DNA of 64,000 nucleotides from contig JAFYHT010000066.1 of the NCBI GenBank assembly GCA_017539025.1, forward strand, positions 62,001 through 126,000. Reading direction: 5' to 3'. Origin of the DNA: Erysipelotrichaceae bacterium. GTDB taxonomy: Bacteria; Bacillota_I; Bacilli_A; Erysipelotrichales; Erysipelotrichaceae. Shown here piece by piece: positions 9,171 to 17,839 of the stretch (its first letter is position 1; each line of letters starts with the position of its first letter). The notes below the pieces were generated by a model. That model was not told the origin of the DNA and made no database searches. It worked only from the letters and a program-made list of their open reading frames with translations. The position numbers and the translations under genes were made by a program.

Positions 9171-9708
9171 CTTGAACTTCTTCAAAGACTTCGATGACTT
9201 TTCTCATATATTTCTTGCCATCGATCTCAAGCAGGTCTCTGCCTTTGCAGTTGTTGAAAGTGGTGACGACTTCTTTGCCGTCGACTTCGATCAGTCTGGC
9301 TTTGAACAGGAAGTCTTCCCATTTTGCGAAAGCATATTTCGGTTCTTTGAAGGATCTGGCGTGTTTCCAGTATCCGCCATAGATCGTCTTATTGTCTTTT
9401 GTGTGCAAAGCCCAGTCGCAGTTGACGATGCCGCAGCCCCAGTGATCGGATCCTCTGGTGACGCCTTTCTTGGTATACCAGTAACAGCTGCCGCTGTCGG
9501 AACCGAAGTCCGGTTTTCTGTTTGGCTTTTCACATTCTTCATATCTGACCAACGTGTTTTCAAAGAAGTTTTCCCAGGTTGCTGTGCCATCCTGCAGGTC
9601 GGCATAGTATTTCTGTGCAGATTTGAAATATTCTCCGCCTTTGTTGAACTTGACTTCCTGAGTGATGTCTTTTTCTTTGATGCGTTTTAAGAGTTCTTCC
9701 TGATTCAT
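9163..9708 (-). CDS. Hypothetical protein coupled to nucleotidase
   Basis: A 181-residue protein that I do not recognise. It is rich in aromatic residues and has a cysteine-containing central part (SGSCYWYT, HWGCGIVNCDW). There is no signal peptide or membrane segment. The start at 9708 is chosen because AAGGAG lies nine bases upstream and an A/T-rich region precedes it; the frame continues open to 9777. It overlaps the nucleotidase gene and is probably co-transcribed with it. Confidence 0.65.
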   Translation of the reverse strand: MNQEELLKRIKEKDITQEVKFNKGGEYFKSAQKYYADLQDGTATWENFFENTLVRYEECEKPNRKPDFGSDSGSCYWYTKKGVTRGSDHWGCGIVNCDWALHTKDNKTIYGGYWKHARSFKEPKYAFAKWEDFLFKARLIEVDGKEVVTTFNNCKGRDLLEIDGKKYMRKVIEVFEEVQDE

Positions 9709-9733
9709 GATATTAGTCTCCTTGTTTAATTTA

Positions 9734-9739
9734 ATTATA
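9734..9739 (-). promoter_or_regulatory. -10 box of the minus-strand nucleotidase unit
   Basis: TATAAT on the minus strand about 26 bases before the 9708 start, in normal position for a leadered transcript with a ribosome site. It lies within 20 bases of the divergent plus-strand -10 box, so the two promoters must overlap. Confidence 0.55.
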
Positions 9740-9748
9740 CCTTGCATA

Positions 9749-9757
9749 TGGTAGAAT
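9749..9757 (+). promoter_or_regulatory. Extended -10 promoter giving a leaderless start
   Basis: TGG followed by TAGAAT (9752-9757), six bases before the ATG at 9764. No ribosome binding site. Confidence 0.55.
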
Positions 9758-9763
9758 CTTCTT

Positions 9764-10534
9764 ATGAGTATTGACAAGAGATTTGATGATGCATTGAATT
9801 TCAGGGATCTGGGCGGTCTGAAGTGTGAAGATGGAAGAAGCGTTCGCTATGGTTATTTCTACAGAGGAGCCGGGCTTGCGTATTTCAATGAAGATGAATT
9901 GAATGAATTTGAAAATCTGCATGTGAAAACGATCATGGACCTTCGAAGCAAGGCAGAATCTGATGCTTTGCCCGATCCGGATATCAGTGGAGCAGAGTAT
10001 ATACAACACAGCGGTATGTATGTCAAAGGCGCAGAAGATATCGACTGGTCACCTGCCGGGATGAGAAAGGTCGGAAAAGAAGCTGCAGATCAGCTTGATC
10101 AGATCTCCGCTTATTATCACAATATCGCTTTCGGCAATAAAGCTTTTCAGATCATGATGGACCAGATCAAGCAAGGAAAACTTCCGATCTATTTCCATTG
10201 CGCAACAGGTAAAGACAGAACGGGTGTCGGCGCGATGATCATCCTTCTTGCCTTAGGCGTCAAAAAAGAAGAGATAAGGAAAGATTATCTTTTAAGTAAC
10301 GTCTTCAGGAAAAAGATCGTTGATGAAAAACTGGCAAAAGAAGGAAACAAAATCATTGAACATCCTGAACTAGCGGATCTGATCACCCTGATGGATGGAG
10401 TGTTGAACAGGACATTCGATACTGTTATGGATTGTATCCTTGAGAGATATGCTTCCTATGAAAGTTATCTTCAGGAAGAATTCGATCTGGATGAAAAAGA
10501 ATTGAAAAGATTAAGGGATCTGTATCTGGAATGA
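9764..10534 (+). CDS. Tyrosine-specific protein phosphatase, dual-specificity-like
   Basis: A 256-residue cytoplasmic phosphatase. The N-terminal FRDLGGL motif is typical of the bacterial Y_phosphatase3 group, and the P-loop HCATGKDRTG supplies the nucleophilic Cys and Arg (about residue 145-152). Bacterial members remove phosphate from tyrosine, and some act on phosphoinositides. The substrate is not predictable here. It is a single-gene unit between a leaderless promoter and a hairpin terminator. Confidence 0.9.
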   Translation: MSIDKRFDDALNFRDLGGLKCEDGRSVRYGYFYRGAGLAYFNEDELNEFENLHVKTIMDLRSKAESDALPDPDISGAEYIQHSGMYVKGAEDIDWSPAGMRKVGKEAADQLDQISAYYHNIAFGNKAFQIMMDQIKQGKLPIYFHCATGKDRTGVGAMIILLALGVKKEEIRKDYLLSNVFRKKIVDEKLAKEGNKIIEHPELADLITLMDGVLNRTFDTVMDCILERYASYESYLQEEFDLDEKELKRLRDLYLE

Positions 10535-10536
10535 GA

Positions 10537-10564
10537 AAGACGGTTGTGATGAACCGTCTTTTTG
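10537..10564 (+). terminator. Intrinsic terminator after phosphatase gene
   Basis: Nine-base stem AAGACGGTT/AACCGTCTT, loop of six, then TTT. It may also terminate the opposing RhuM-like gene. Confidence 0.8.
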
Positions 10565-10570
10565 TACGAT

Positions 10571-10903
10571 TCACTTCAAATGATCTTTCAGTATCTTATT
10601 TGCCCATTTTCTGAAAGTAATACCTTTTTGGGAATTCACTCTGTATCCGACAGAAATGATCATATCCAGATTGTAGATTCTCGGTTTTCTTCCTCCGAAA
10701 CTTTTATCGGAAAAACCGATAGAAGTTTCATCAAGTTCTCCTGATTCCAGGATGTTTGTGATGTGTTCGCTTAAAGTTGCCTGTCTAACATCGAAAAGAA
10801 CTCCCATTTGTTTCTGCGTTAGCCATACCGTCTCCTGTTCAGGGGATACCTGAACCTCAATGTTGACGTCACCGTCGTTAAATAAGATAATTTCGTTTTT
10901 CAT
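10571..10903 (-). CDS. RhuM-like protein, N-terminal domain only
   Basis: A 110-residue protein matching the start of the RhuM family. Landmarks are the early beta strands, the helix-turn-helix-like WLTQKQMGVLFDV, the segment EHITNILESGEL, and YNLDMIISVGYRVNS near the end. RhuM proteins are normally about three times longer, so this is either a decayed copy or a stand-alone domain. The frame is intact and AAGGAGG stands just before the start, which favours expression. RhuM function is unknown; homologues occur in genomic islands. Its 5' leader is unusually structured. Confidence 0.75.
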   Translation of the reverse strand: MKNEIILFNDGDVNIEVQVSPEQETVWLTQKQMGVLFDVRQATLSEHITNILESGELDETSIGFSDKSFGGRKPRIYNLDMIISVGYRVNSQKGITFRKWANKILKDHLK

Positions 10904-10925
10904 GATTCTTTTCCTCCTTCTTCCT

Positions 10926-11022
10926 TAAGACAAAGGCATCATCAAAAAAGAAAACTGCAGGACAAAACAGATATCCTGTTTCATCCTGCAGTTATACTGC
11001 GCCTAACGATGTCTTTGTCTTA
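10926..11022 (-). promoter_or_regulatory. Nested-hairpin 5' leader with internal terminator before RhuM-like gene
   Basis: Outer arms of 15 bases (10926-10940 and 11008-11022, one mismatch) enclose an inner stem of 10 bases (10953-10962 with 10984-10993). The inner stem is topped by a six-base stem, AAACAG/CTGTTT. Read on the minus strand, the inner hairpin is followed by TTTTCTTTTTT, so it is an intrinsic terminator. The outer 3' arm ends directly before the ribosome site. This layout suggests transcription attenuation of the RhuM-like gene; a small inverted-repeat element is the alternative. Confidence 0.5.
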
Positions 11023-11032
11023 TGACGTCTTT

Positions 11033-11038
11033 ATTATA
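11033..11038 (-). promoter_or_regulatory. -10 box for the RhuM-like transcript
   Basis: TATAAT on the minus strand just upstream of the outer arm of the nested hairpin. It predicts a leader of about 120 bases containing the whole structure. Confidence 0.5.
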
Positions 11039-11186
11039 CCATGAACTTGAAATAAAATAATGCTGAAAGAGTGCTGAATATCATTTTTACAAGCTTTGAT
11101 ATAGGAATTGTTTTGACCAGAAAAGGAGTTTCTGATTGTGATATAGATTTGATAGATTGTTCATCCGTACTATCTTGTTTTGGATT

Positions 11187-11217
11187 ATAATTAGTATGTA
11201 AATCTATGGAAGATTTA
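11187..11217 (+). promoter_or_regulatory. -10 box and inverted repeat before the uptake cluster
   Basis: TATAAT at 11187-11192 is followed at the expected transcript start by AAATCT, five bases, AGATTT (11201-11217), a candidate operator or 5' hairpin. The rest of the 10904-11235 gap holds the RhuM leader and no coding signal. Confidence 0.5.
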
Positions 11218-11235
11218 TAGAAAAAGGAGAGAAAA

Positions 11236-12513
11236 ATGAAAAAACTATTCAAACTGATTTCTTTAGCTCTCGTTGCTATGATGCTTGTTGCTTGCTCAGG
11301 CGGCAAAGGCGGCAATGAGGGTGGCGAATCTGCCGGTCCTGCAGAAGTCATGATCTGGCACACTCTGACTGACCATGATGAAGAAATGCTTCAGGAAATC
11401 GTTGATGCTTTCAACGCTGAAAACGAAGGTGTCTATCATGTCACTCAGGAAACTCAGCCTCTTGATGGTTTCAATGCTAAGGTTTATGAAGCTGTTACCA
11501 ACGGTGTAGGTCCGAACCTTGTCTGGCTGTTCCCGAGCACTGCTCAGGATTACATCGACGAGGGTCTTGCTCTGGATTACTCTAAGTATTTCGCAGATGC
11601 AGACTACAAAGATCGTGTAGCTGAAGGTGTTTACAAGGCTTCTACTGATTACGAAGATGGCGGTTTACATGCAGTCGTATGTACACTGACTGGTCCGATC
11701 GTATTCTACAACAAGGAACTGTTAGAGAAGTACGGTCTTGAGATCCCTCAGACTTGGGATGATCTGCTCACTGTTTGTAAGACAGTTGTTGACGGTGAAA
11801 AGGCTGAAGGCAGAGAAATCATGGGCTTTGGACCGGATGACTATGTCACAATGTCTGTTATCGTTATGGAACAGTTAGGCTTAGACTATATCGCAGCTGA
11901 CAAGACAGTTCCGAACTGGACAGATCAGAAATTCATTGATTGGCTCAACTGGTGGAAAGAAGCTGAAGACGCAGGTTACTTCAAACTGAAGGATCCTGAG
12001 GGCTACCATTCTGGTCCTTACGGCAATCAGCAGTACTTCTGCTACATGGGTTCTTCTGCAGGTATGAACTACATCACACCTAACGGTTTCACTATCGTTA
12101 CTGGTCCGGTTCCTCAGGTTGCAGGCGGCAAACAGTACACTGAAATCACAACTCGTGCGATGGTTGGTTTTGCTAAGGAAGACGAAGCACAGAATGCCGG
12201 TGCAGCTGAATTCGTAAAATTCTTCACGAAGGCTGAAAACAACCTCCCATTCTGCCAGAAATATTCTGCTTCAACTCCGTTCTCTGATGTTGCTTCTTCA
12301 GAAGTATATCAGGATTACTTCAACAGCAGTGTTGCTCAGCAGGCCTTCTCTATCCTGCTTCCGGTTTCCGGAACTCGTAAGGCTGTAAAGGGCAGCGGTT
12401 CTGTTGACGAAGCATTAAAGGCTGCTGTTGGTAGCATCATCATCGATGGCGCTGATACAGCTGAAACAATGGCTGCTGCTCAGGCTACTGCCAATGCAGC
12501 ATTAACTGACTAG
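11236..12513 (+). CDS. ABC transporter substrate-binding lipoprotein (family 1, Ugp-like)
   Basis: A 425-residue lipoprotein with a signal peptide ending in the lipobox LVAC (Cys about residue 20), then a Gly/Asn-rich linker and a type-1 solute-binding fold. It should sit on the outer face of the membrane and deliver ligand to the two permeases encoded at 14922 and 15820. The fold group covers sugars and glycerol phosphates. The neighbouring phosphodiesterase hints at a phosphate-containing ligand, but that is inference. Ribosome site AAAAGGAGAG precedes the start. Codon choice is biased to GCT and GGT, consistent with high expression. Confidence 0.85.
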   Translation: MKKLFKLISLALVAMMLVACSGGKGGNEGGESAGPAEVMIWHTLTDHDEEMLQEIVDAFNAENEGVYHVTQETQPLDGFNAKVYEAVTNGVGPNLVWLFPSTAQDYIDEGLALDYSKYFADADYKDRVAEGVYKASTDYEDGGLHAVVCTLTGPIVFYNKELLEKYGLEIPQTWDDLLTVCKTVVDGEKAEGREIMGFGPDDYVTMSVIVMEQLGLDYIAADKTVPNWTDQKFIDWLNWWKEAEDAGYFKLKDPEGYHSGPYGNQQYFCYMGSSAGMNYITPNGFTIVTGPVPQVAGGKQYTEITTRAMVGFAKEDEAQNAGAAEFVKFFTKAENNLPFCQKYSASTPFSDVASSEVYQDYFNSSVAQQAFSILLPVSGTRKAVKGSGSVDEALKAAVGSIIIDGADTAETMAAAQATANAALTD

Positions 12514-12536
12514 TCTTTAGGGAGTAGTAAGCTTTT

Positions 12537-13835
12537 ATGACAAGGAATAAACTGTTCGTATTTCTGCTCGATGCACTTTGTACGTCAGATCTCGATCTGA
12601 TGAAGGAAATGCCCAATTTCAAATGGATGTTTGAAAAGGGTTCCTATGTCAGGCATTTGGAGCCGGTATACCCCAGTTATACGTATCCTTGTCACTGTTC
12701 GATCATTACAGGGAACACCGTGAAACATCACGGTGTTCCCCATAATGCGATCCTTGAGGTCGAAAACCATGATGTACCATGGTATAACCAGCGTGCAGAT
12801 GTGAAATGTCCGACGATTTTTGATTATGCAAAGCAAGCCGGATATCTGACATGTTCACTTAGCTGGCCGGTATCAGGGAAGGCCGATATCGATCTCAATA
12901 TGCCAATGATCGTTCCGATCGGTTATATGGGGGACGATCCGGGTCAGTTCTTATGGGGGAATGCTTCCAAGGAGCTGATGGATAGATACTACTGGAAATA
13001 CGGGCGTCATCTGATGGGCAAGGACAGAAGCCTCGATCTTTATACAATGGCTCTGGCTCCCGATATCATCAGGGATTATCATCAGCCGGATGTGATGTTT
13101 GTCAAGATGTGTGATCTTGACAGCGCAAGACATGCGCATGGCGTTTATTCAAAAGAAGCTGTAGACCAGTTAAGAAAGCACAATTATGAGTTTGGAGTGC
13201 TTCTCGAAAGTATCCGCAGATACGGTGATTTTGACCGTACCAATTTTGTTATTTTGGGAGATCACGGTCAGCAGGATATCAAGATGAATATGAATCTCAA
13301 TATCCTTCTTAGAGATGCCGGCTTCATCAGATGTGATGAAAACGGTAAACTGATCGATTATGATGCGTATTGTCATTCCGTTTCTCTTTCCGCATGGATC
13401 CAGTTAAAAGATCCGAATGATGAGGTAATGAGAGAGAAGGTCTATGAATTCCTGAAGAGTCTGAGAGATGATCCGAAATACAATATCGGATATCTGTATA
13501 CAAAGAAAGAGGCTGATGAACTATTCGGCCTGGTCGGTCCTTTGGATTTCGTCGTTGAAGGAAAAGAACCGATGTCATTCTCAAGTACGCTTGCCGGAAG
13601 GGATGCGTTTGAGAAATATCTCGGTCCGGGTCAGTATCATTCCGCGGCCAGCCATGGACATCTGCCGTGGCGTGATGAAACGACGACACTGATCGCCTGT
13701 GGTCCGGATGTTGCGGAAAATGTGGTGATCGACAGGACTTCCATGTTGGATGCCGCTCCTACGATGGCAGCGATGATGGGCATGGAAATGAAAAATGTCG
13801 ATGGTGTCGTTCTGAAAGAATTGCTTAGAAAATAA
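12537..13835 (+). CDS. Nucleotide pyrophosphatase/phosphodiesterase-family enzyme, cytoplasmic
   Basis: A 432-residue alkaline-phosphatase-superfamily enzyme of the NPP type. Metal ligands and nucleophile are visible: the early Asp in FLLDALC, the segment PSYTYPCHCSIITG holding the nucleophile, HHGVPHN, DLDSARHAHG, and GDHGQ. NPP enzymes cleave phosphodiesters such as nucleotide sugars, dinucleotides or glycerophosphodiesters. There is no signal peptide, so it should act on something already imported. Its position between the binding protein and the ABC ATPase gene strongly suggests it processes the transported ligand. Confidence 0.8.
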   Translation: MTRNKLFVFLLDALCTSDLDLMKEMPNFKWMFEKGSYVRHLEPVYPSYTYPCHCSIITGNTVKHHGVPHNAILEVENHDVPWYNQRADVKCPTIFDYAKQAGYLTCSLSWPVSGKADIDLNMPMIVPIGYMGDDPGQFLWGNASKELMDRYYWKYGRHLMGKDRSLDLYTMALAPDIIRDYHQPDVMFVKMCDLDSARHAHGVYSKEAVDQLRKHNYEFGVLLESIRRYGDFDRTNFVILGDHGQQDIKMNMNLNILLRDAGFIRCDENGKLIDYDAYCHSVSLSAWIQLKDPNDEVMREKVYEFLKSLRDDPKYNIGYLYTKKEADELFGLVGPLDFVVEGKEPMSFSSTLAGRDAFEKYLGPGQYHSAASHGHLPWRDETTTLIACGPDVAENVVIDRTSMLDAAPTMAAMMGMEMKNVDGVVLKELLRK

Positions 13836-13869
13836 TCAAATAGTCTTTTGAAATATAAGGAGGATGACT

Positions 13870-14925
13870 ATGAAAATACGCCTGGAGAATATCGTCAAAC
13901 GTTTTGACGATAACACAGCAGTAAATGACTTTTCTGCTGAAATCGAATCAGGAGAACTGGTGACACTGCTGGGTCCTTCGGGATGTGGTAAGAGTACGAT
14001 GCTGAACATGTTGTCAGGTATTCTTTACCCGACCGAGGGCAAGATCTACTTTGATGATGACGATGTGACTTACATGTCATCAGAGAAAAGAGGTATCGGT
14101 CTGGTCTTCCAGAACTATGCGCTTTATCCGCATATGACAGTTCTGGAAAACATCTGCTTCCCTCTGGAGATCAAGAAAGTTCCTAAGAAGGAACGTATCG
14201 AAAGAGCGATGAAGATGGCAAAACTGGTACACGTCGAAGGCATGCTCAACAGAAAGCCTGGACAGTTGTCCGGTGGTCAGCAGCAGCGTGTTGCTATCGC
14301 CAGAGCCCTGGTAAAGGAGCCTCGTCTGCTCTTGCTTGATGAACCTCTGTCCAACCTGGATGCACGTCTTCGTATCGAAATGAGAGAAGAGATCAGACGT
14401 ATTCAGCTTGAGACAGGTGTTACGACAATCTTCGTCACTCACGACCAGGAAGAAGCAATGTCTATCTCAGACCACATCATCCTGATGAAACTGGGTGTTT
14501 TACAGCAGTATGACAAACCTCAGTATCTCTATGATCAGCCGGCGAACTGCTTCGTTGCCGACTTCTTAGGCAACCCGCCGATCAACAAGATCGAGGCTGT
14601 TGTCAAAGACGGCAAGGTCATGCTGGATGATGGCCAGACGGATTCTACGATCAGAGTTGAAAACGTTCCGGATGGAACGAAAGTATATCTGTCATTCCGT
14701 GCCGAGAGCGTCATTCTCGACAACAACAGTCCTCTCAAGGCAAAGGTCGTTCTGACTTCTGTCATGGGCAAGGAGATCATCACATCCTTCGTGCTGGGTG
14801 GCAAGGAAGTCCGTGGCTACATGAATTCCGATGTTGAGCTGGAAAGAGATCAGGAGATCGGTATTTCATTCAAGAAGAGTGGAGTGTTCGTATTTGATTT
14901 TGATAGCGGAGAACGTTACTTATGA
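13870..14925 (+). CDS. ABC transporter ATP-binding protein (UgpC/MsmK-like)
   Basis: A 351-residue ATPase with Walker A GPSGCGKST (about 37-45), signature LSGGQQQR, Walker B LLLLDEPLSNLD and switch His in FVTHDQ. A C-terminal TOBE-like regulatory domain fills residues 235-351. It should power the import permeases that follow. Two in-frame ATG codons exist; 13870 is chosen since AAGGAGG ends six bases before it, while the one at 13864 touches that site. It overlaps the permease gene by four bases. Confidence 0.93.
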   Translation: MKIRLENIVKRFDDNTAVNDFSAEIESGELVTLLGPSGCGKSTMLNMLSGILYPTEGKIYFDDDDVTYMSSEKRGIGLVFQNYALYPHMTVLENICFPLEIKKVPKKERIERAMKMAKLVHVEGMLNRKPGQLSGGQQQRVAIARALVKEPRLLLLDEPLSNLDARLRIEMREEIRRIQLETGVTTIFVTHDQEEAMSISDHIILMKLGVLQQYDKPQYLYDQPANCFVADFLGNPPINKIEAVVKDGKVMLDDGQTDSTIRVENVPDGTKVYLSFRAESVILDNNSPLKAKVVLTSVMGKEIITSFVLGGKEVRGYMNSDVELERDQEIGISFKKSGVFVFDFDSGERYL

Positions 14926-15860
14926 TCAAGAAGCCTTTTTATGAAAGGATAAAGCCGTTATTATATCTGCTCCCATTCATCATCTCTGTTACGATTTTTA
15001 CGCTCTATCCGATCGTAAACGTCATCAGGATGTCGTTCCTGGAGGGATATAAGTATCTGACCGGTGATTACACGGGGATCGGTTTTGGAAACTACAAAAA
15101 GGTATTCGCTGATCCTTACTTCCGTCAGGCTTTATCAAACACATTCAAATATGTGCTGCTCGTGGTCCCGATTTCAACGGTGATCGCTGTTGTACTGGCT
15201 AACCTTCTGAACCAGAAGATCAAGTTCCAGTCCTTCTTCCAGACGGCTTACTTCCTGCCGATGGTCACATCTTCGCTGGCCGTAGGTCTTGCCTGGAGAT
15301 TCATGTTCAATGACAGCATCGGTATCATCAACTATGTATTGAGTCTTTTCCATATGGAGGCGATCCCATTCCTGGGTAAATCCGCCGGTAACTTCCTTGC
15401 GGTAGTAATCTTTGGTATCTGGTCTATCCTGCCGAATACGATCATCCTGCTGCTGTCAGGCTTGCAGAACATCGACCCGCTGTACTACACGGCGGCAAAG
15501 GTCGATGGTGCCAAGACTCTGAGGATCTTCTTCAGGATCACGGTCCCTCTGCTTGCTCCGACGATCATGCTGGTGGTAATCATCAACTCCATCTCAACAT
15601 TCAAGACATATCACGAACTGTTCCCATTGTTTGGTGGTCCTGGTGTTGCTTATAACCTGTTTACTGTCGTTTACTATATCTACTATGAATTCCGTGTACT
15701 GACGCCTCCGAAATACGGACTTGCGGCAGCAGCGGCCGTATTGCTGCTGATCACGGTGTTCATATTCACAATGCTGCAGCGTTTGGTCCAGGCATGGGCT
15801 AGAAGGGAGAGAGGCGAAGATGTCAAGAAAGTTAAGAGACACAGAGATCAGTTCAGATAA
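14922..15860 (+). CDS. ABC transporter permease (UgpA/MalF-like)
   Basis: A 312-residue inner-membrane permease with six hydrophobic segments and the EAA loop near residues 195-215 (AAKVDGAKTLRIFFRITVPL), which docks on the ATPase. It begins in the ATPase stop codon. The last 41 bases overlap the next permease gene. The C-terminus is basic and cytoplasmic. Confidence 0.9.
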   Translation: MIKKPFYERIKPLLYLLPFIISVTIFTLYPIVNVIRMSFLEGYKYLTGDYTGIGFGNYKKVFADPYFRQALSNTFKYVLLVVPISTVIAVVLANLLNQKIKFQSFFQTAYFLPMVTSSLAVGLAWRFMFNDSIGIINYVLSLFHMEAIPFLGKSAGNFLAVVIFGIWSILPNTIILLLSGLQNIDPLYYTAAKVDGAKTLRIFFRITVPLLAPTIMLVVIINSISTFKTYHELFPLFGGPGVAYNLFTVVYYIYYEFRVLTPPKYGLAAAAAVLLLITVFIFTMLQRLVQAWARRERGEDVKKVKRHRDQFR

Positions 15861-16698
15861 TCACACTGCCAAAGAGCCGATCTCTATCGGCAAGATCCTG
15901 ATGTATGTCGTCCTGTTTGCCGGTGCATTGGTCATGATCTTCCCGTTCTACTGGATGATCACCGGTGCTTTCAAGAGTAAGCTGGAAGTCAACCTGATCC
16001 CTCCGACACTGTTCCCGGAGAATCCGTTCAACCTGGAAAACTTTATCTATGCGTTCAAGACAGCTCCGTTTGCGATCTATTTCAGAAACTCTCTGATCGC
16101 TCTGGTAGGCTGTATCGTGACGTGTTCCTTTACGACGATCCTGGCGGCTTACGCATTCTCAAGACTGCGTTTCCCTGGAAGAGAGCTGATCTTCTCGCTC
16201 TTACTGTCACTGATGATGGTTCCTTATGAGATGATCATCATCACCAACTATCGAACGATCGTCAACTGGAAACTGCACAACACGATCTGGGCCCTGATCT
16301 TGCCATTCATGTCCTCCATCTTCTATACATACATCCTGAAGGGATTCTTTGATTCCGTTCCAGAGTCACTGTATCAGGCGGCCAAAGTCGATGGCTGCTC
16401 CGACTGGAAGTATTTGTGGAGAGTCATGGTTCCAATGGCAAAATCATCACTTGCGACGATCATCCTGCTGAATGCGATCGCTACATGGAACTCCTTCCTG
16501 TGGCCGATGATCGCAACCAACTCCAAGAATGTACGTACACTTCCGTTTGGTCTGTATGCGTTCATGACTGAAGGCGGTCAGAGAAACGAAAGGATGATGG
16601 CGGCATCAACGATCGTCGTCATTCCGATGATCATCGTCTTCTTATTTGCGCGTAAGTACATCATATCTGGTATGTCACGCGGTGGTATCAAGGGATAA
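15820..16698 (+). CDS. ABC transporter permease (UgpE/MalG-like)
   Basis: A 292-residue partner permease with six membrane segments. The EAA loop, starting AAKVDGCSDWKYL, lies near residues 188-208. It pairs with the upstream permease to form the import channel. The start overlaps the preceding gene and has GGGAGAGAGG upstream. Confidence 0.9.
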   Translation: MSRKLRDTEISSDNHTAKEPISIGKILMYVVLFAGALVMIFPFYWMITGAFKSKLEVNLIPPTLFPENPFNLENFIYAFKTAPFAIYFRNSLIALVGCIVTCSFTTILAAYAFSRLRFPGRELIFSLLLSLMMVPYEMIIITNYRTIVNWKLHNTIWALILPFMSSIFYTYILKGFFDSVPESLYQAAKVDGCSDWKYLWRVMVPMAKSSLATIILLNAIATWNSFLWPMIATNSKNVRTLPFGLYAFMTEGGQRNERMMAASTIVVIPMIIVFLFARKYIISGMSRGGIKG

Positions 16699-16713
16699 AT
16701 AACAGGAGAAAAT

Positions 16714-17688
16714 ATGAGTAAAAAAGTATTCAAAACGATCCTGCTGATCGCTTTGCCGGCCAGCGGAAAATCAGAAGTACGTCATTTTATGGCTAACATC
16801 GATCCGAAGAGACTGGAGGAAGAATTCCATGTCGGCGACAACCTGCAGCTGGATGATTTCCCATATGTACATTTCATGAGATGCATCGATGGCGAAATGG
16901 AAAAGCTGGGCTTTGAGCCGATCTTCTATCCTGGCCAGAACCCATTCAACAACAACTATGACTGGGGTACACTGGTACACCTGCTGAACGAAGACTATCA
17001 CGATCTGCTCAACAGGAAACGTGTCAATGTTGACAGTGTTGCCTTATACACAATGGACAGGATCGACAGAGCTGCTCAGATCGCGGGCATCGAACCGCGT
17101 CTGGCAAAACTGCCTGAAGAAGTCAGACTGACGATAGCTAAGAATCTGGAAGAAGAAGCTGTGAAGATGCTGAAGGAAAAAGAAGCACAGATCCCTGATG
17201 ATTTCGAAGGAAAGACGATCATCATTGAATGTGCAAGAGGCGGACCTGATGGATCTGCGATGCCTCTGACCGGTGCCTATGGCTACCAGTACTCACTGCC
17301 ACAGTTTGCTCCGGATCTTCTGGAAGAAGCAGCGATCCTCAATATCTGGGTCACTCCGGAAGAATCCAGAAGAAAGAATTCCGAAAGAGCCAATCCGGAT
17401 GATCCGGGTTCCAACCTCTTCCATGGCGTTCCGCTTTCTGTCATGTTAGGTGACTATGGTTGTGATGACATGCAGTATCTCAAGGAAAATTCAGAAGTTC
17501 CAGATACGATCACAGTCAAGAACTATGGCAGGACTTACCATGTTCCAATCGGCGTATTCGACAATCGCGTTGATAAGACCTCCTTCTTAAGAGGCGATGT
17601 CGAAGGCTGGGACCCTGCCAAGGTAGAAGAAATGACCCTTGCGATCAAAGAAGCTACCGACAAGATGTGGGCAAACTACAAGAAATAA
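16714..17688 (+). CDS. P-loop NTPase of unknown function in uptake cluster
   Basis: A 324-residue cytoplasmic protein with a P-loop at residues 13-20 (LPASGKSE) after a hydrophobic strand, as in small-molecule kinases. Further on it has ECARGGPDGS and a basic helix ESRRKNSERANPDDPGS that could close over a phosphate. I do not recognise the family. It lies 15 bases after the second permease with AGGAG upstream and closes the operon, so a role in phosphorylating or sensing the imported compound is plausible but unproven. Confidence 0.65.
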   Translation: MSKKVFKTILLIALPASGKSEVRHFMANIDPKRLEEEFHVGDNLQLDDFPYVHFMRCIDGEMEKLGFEPIFYPGQNPFNNNYDWGTLVHLLNEDYHDLLNRKRVNVDSVALYTMDRIDRAAQIAGIEPRLAKLPEEVRLTIAKNLEEEAVKMLKEKEAQIPDDFEGKTIIIECARGGPDGSAMPLTGAYGYQYSLPQFAPDLLEEAAILNIWVTPEESRRKNSERANPDDPGSNLFHGVPLSVMLGDYGCDDMQYLKENSEVPDTITVKNYGRTYHVPIGVFDNRVDKTSFLRGDVEGWDPAKVEEMTLAIKEATDKMWANYKK

Positions 17689-17700
17689 GAGTAACGAAAG

Positions 17701-17737
17701 AAGATGCCTGAGTGATTGTGCTCGGGCATCTTTTTAT
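17701..17737 (+). terminator. Intrinsic terminator ending the uptake cluster
   Basis: Stem GATGCCTGAG/CTCGGGCATC with an eight-base loop, then TTTTTATT. Confidence 0.85.
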
Positions 17738-17839
17738 TATGCCAAAGTCATCTTTTACAATTGTTTTACAAATTGAAAGCAAATCTTAAACACATCATCA
17801 GTCCTACAGTGATAGAATGATTAAAAAGAGGATAAATAT

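Noticed and set aside
9151..9690. A 179-codon plus-strand frame opposite the hypothetical gene at 9163-9708
   Set aside because: Phe/Val-rich antisense frame without promoter or ribosome site; the minus-strand gene has both.
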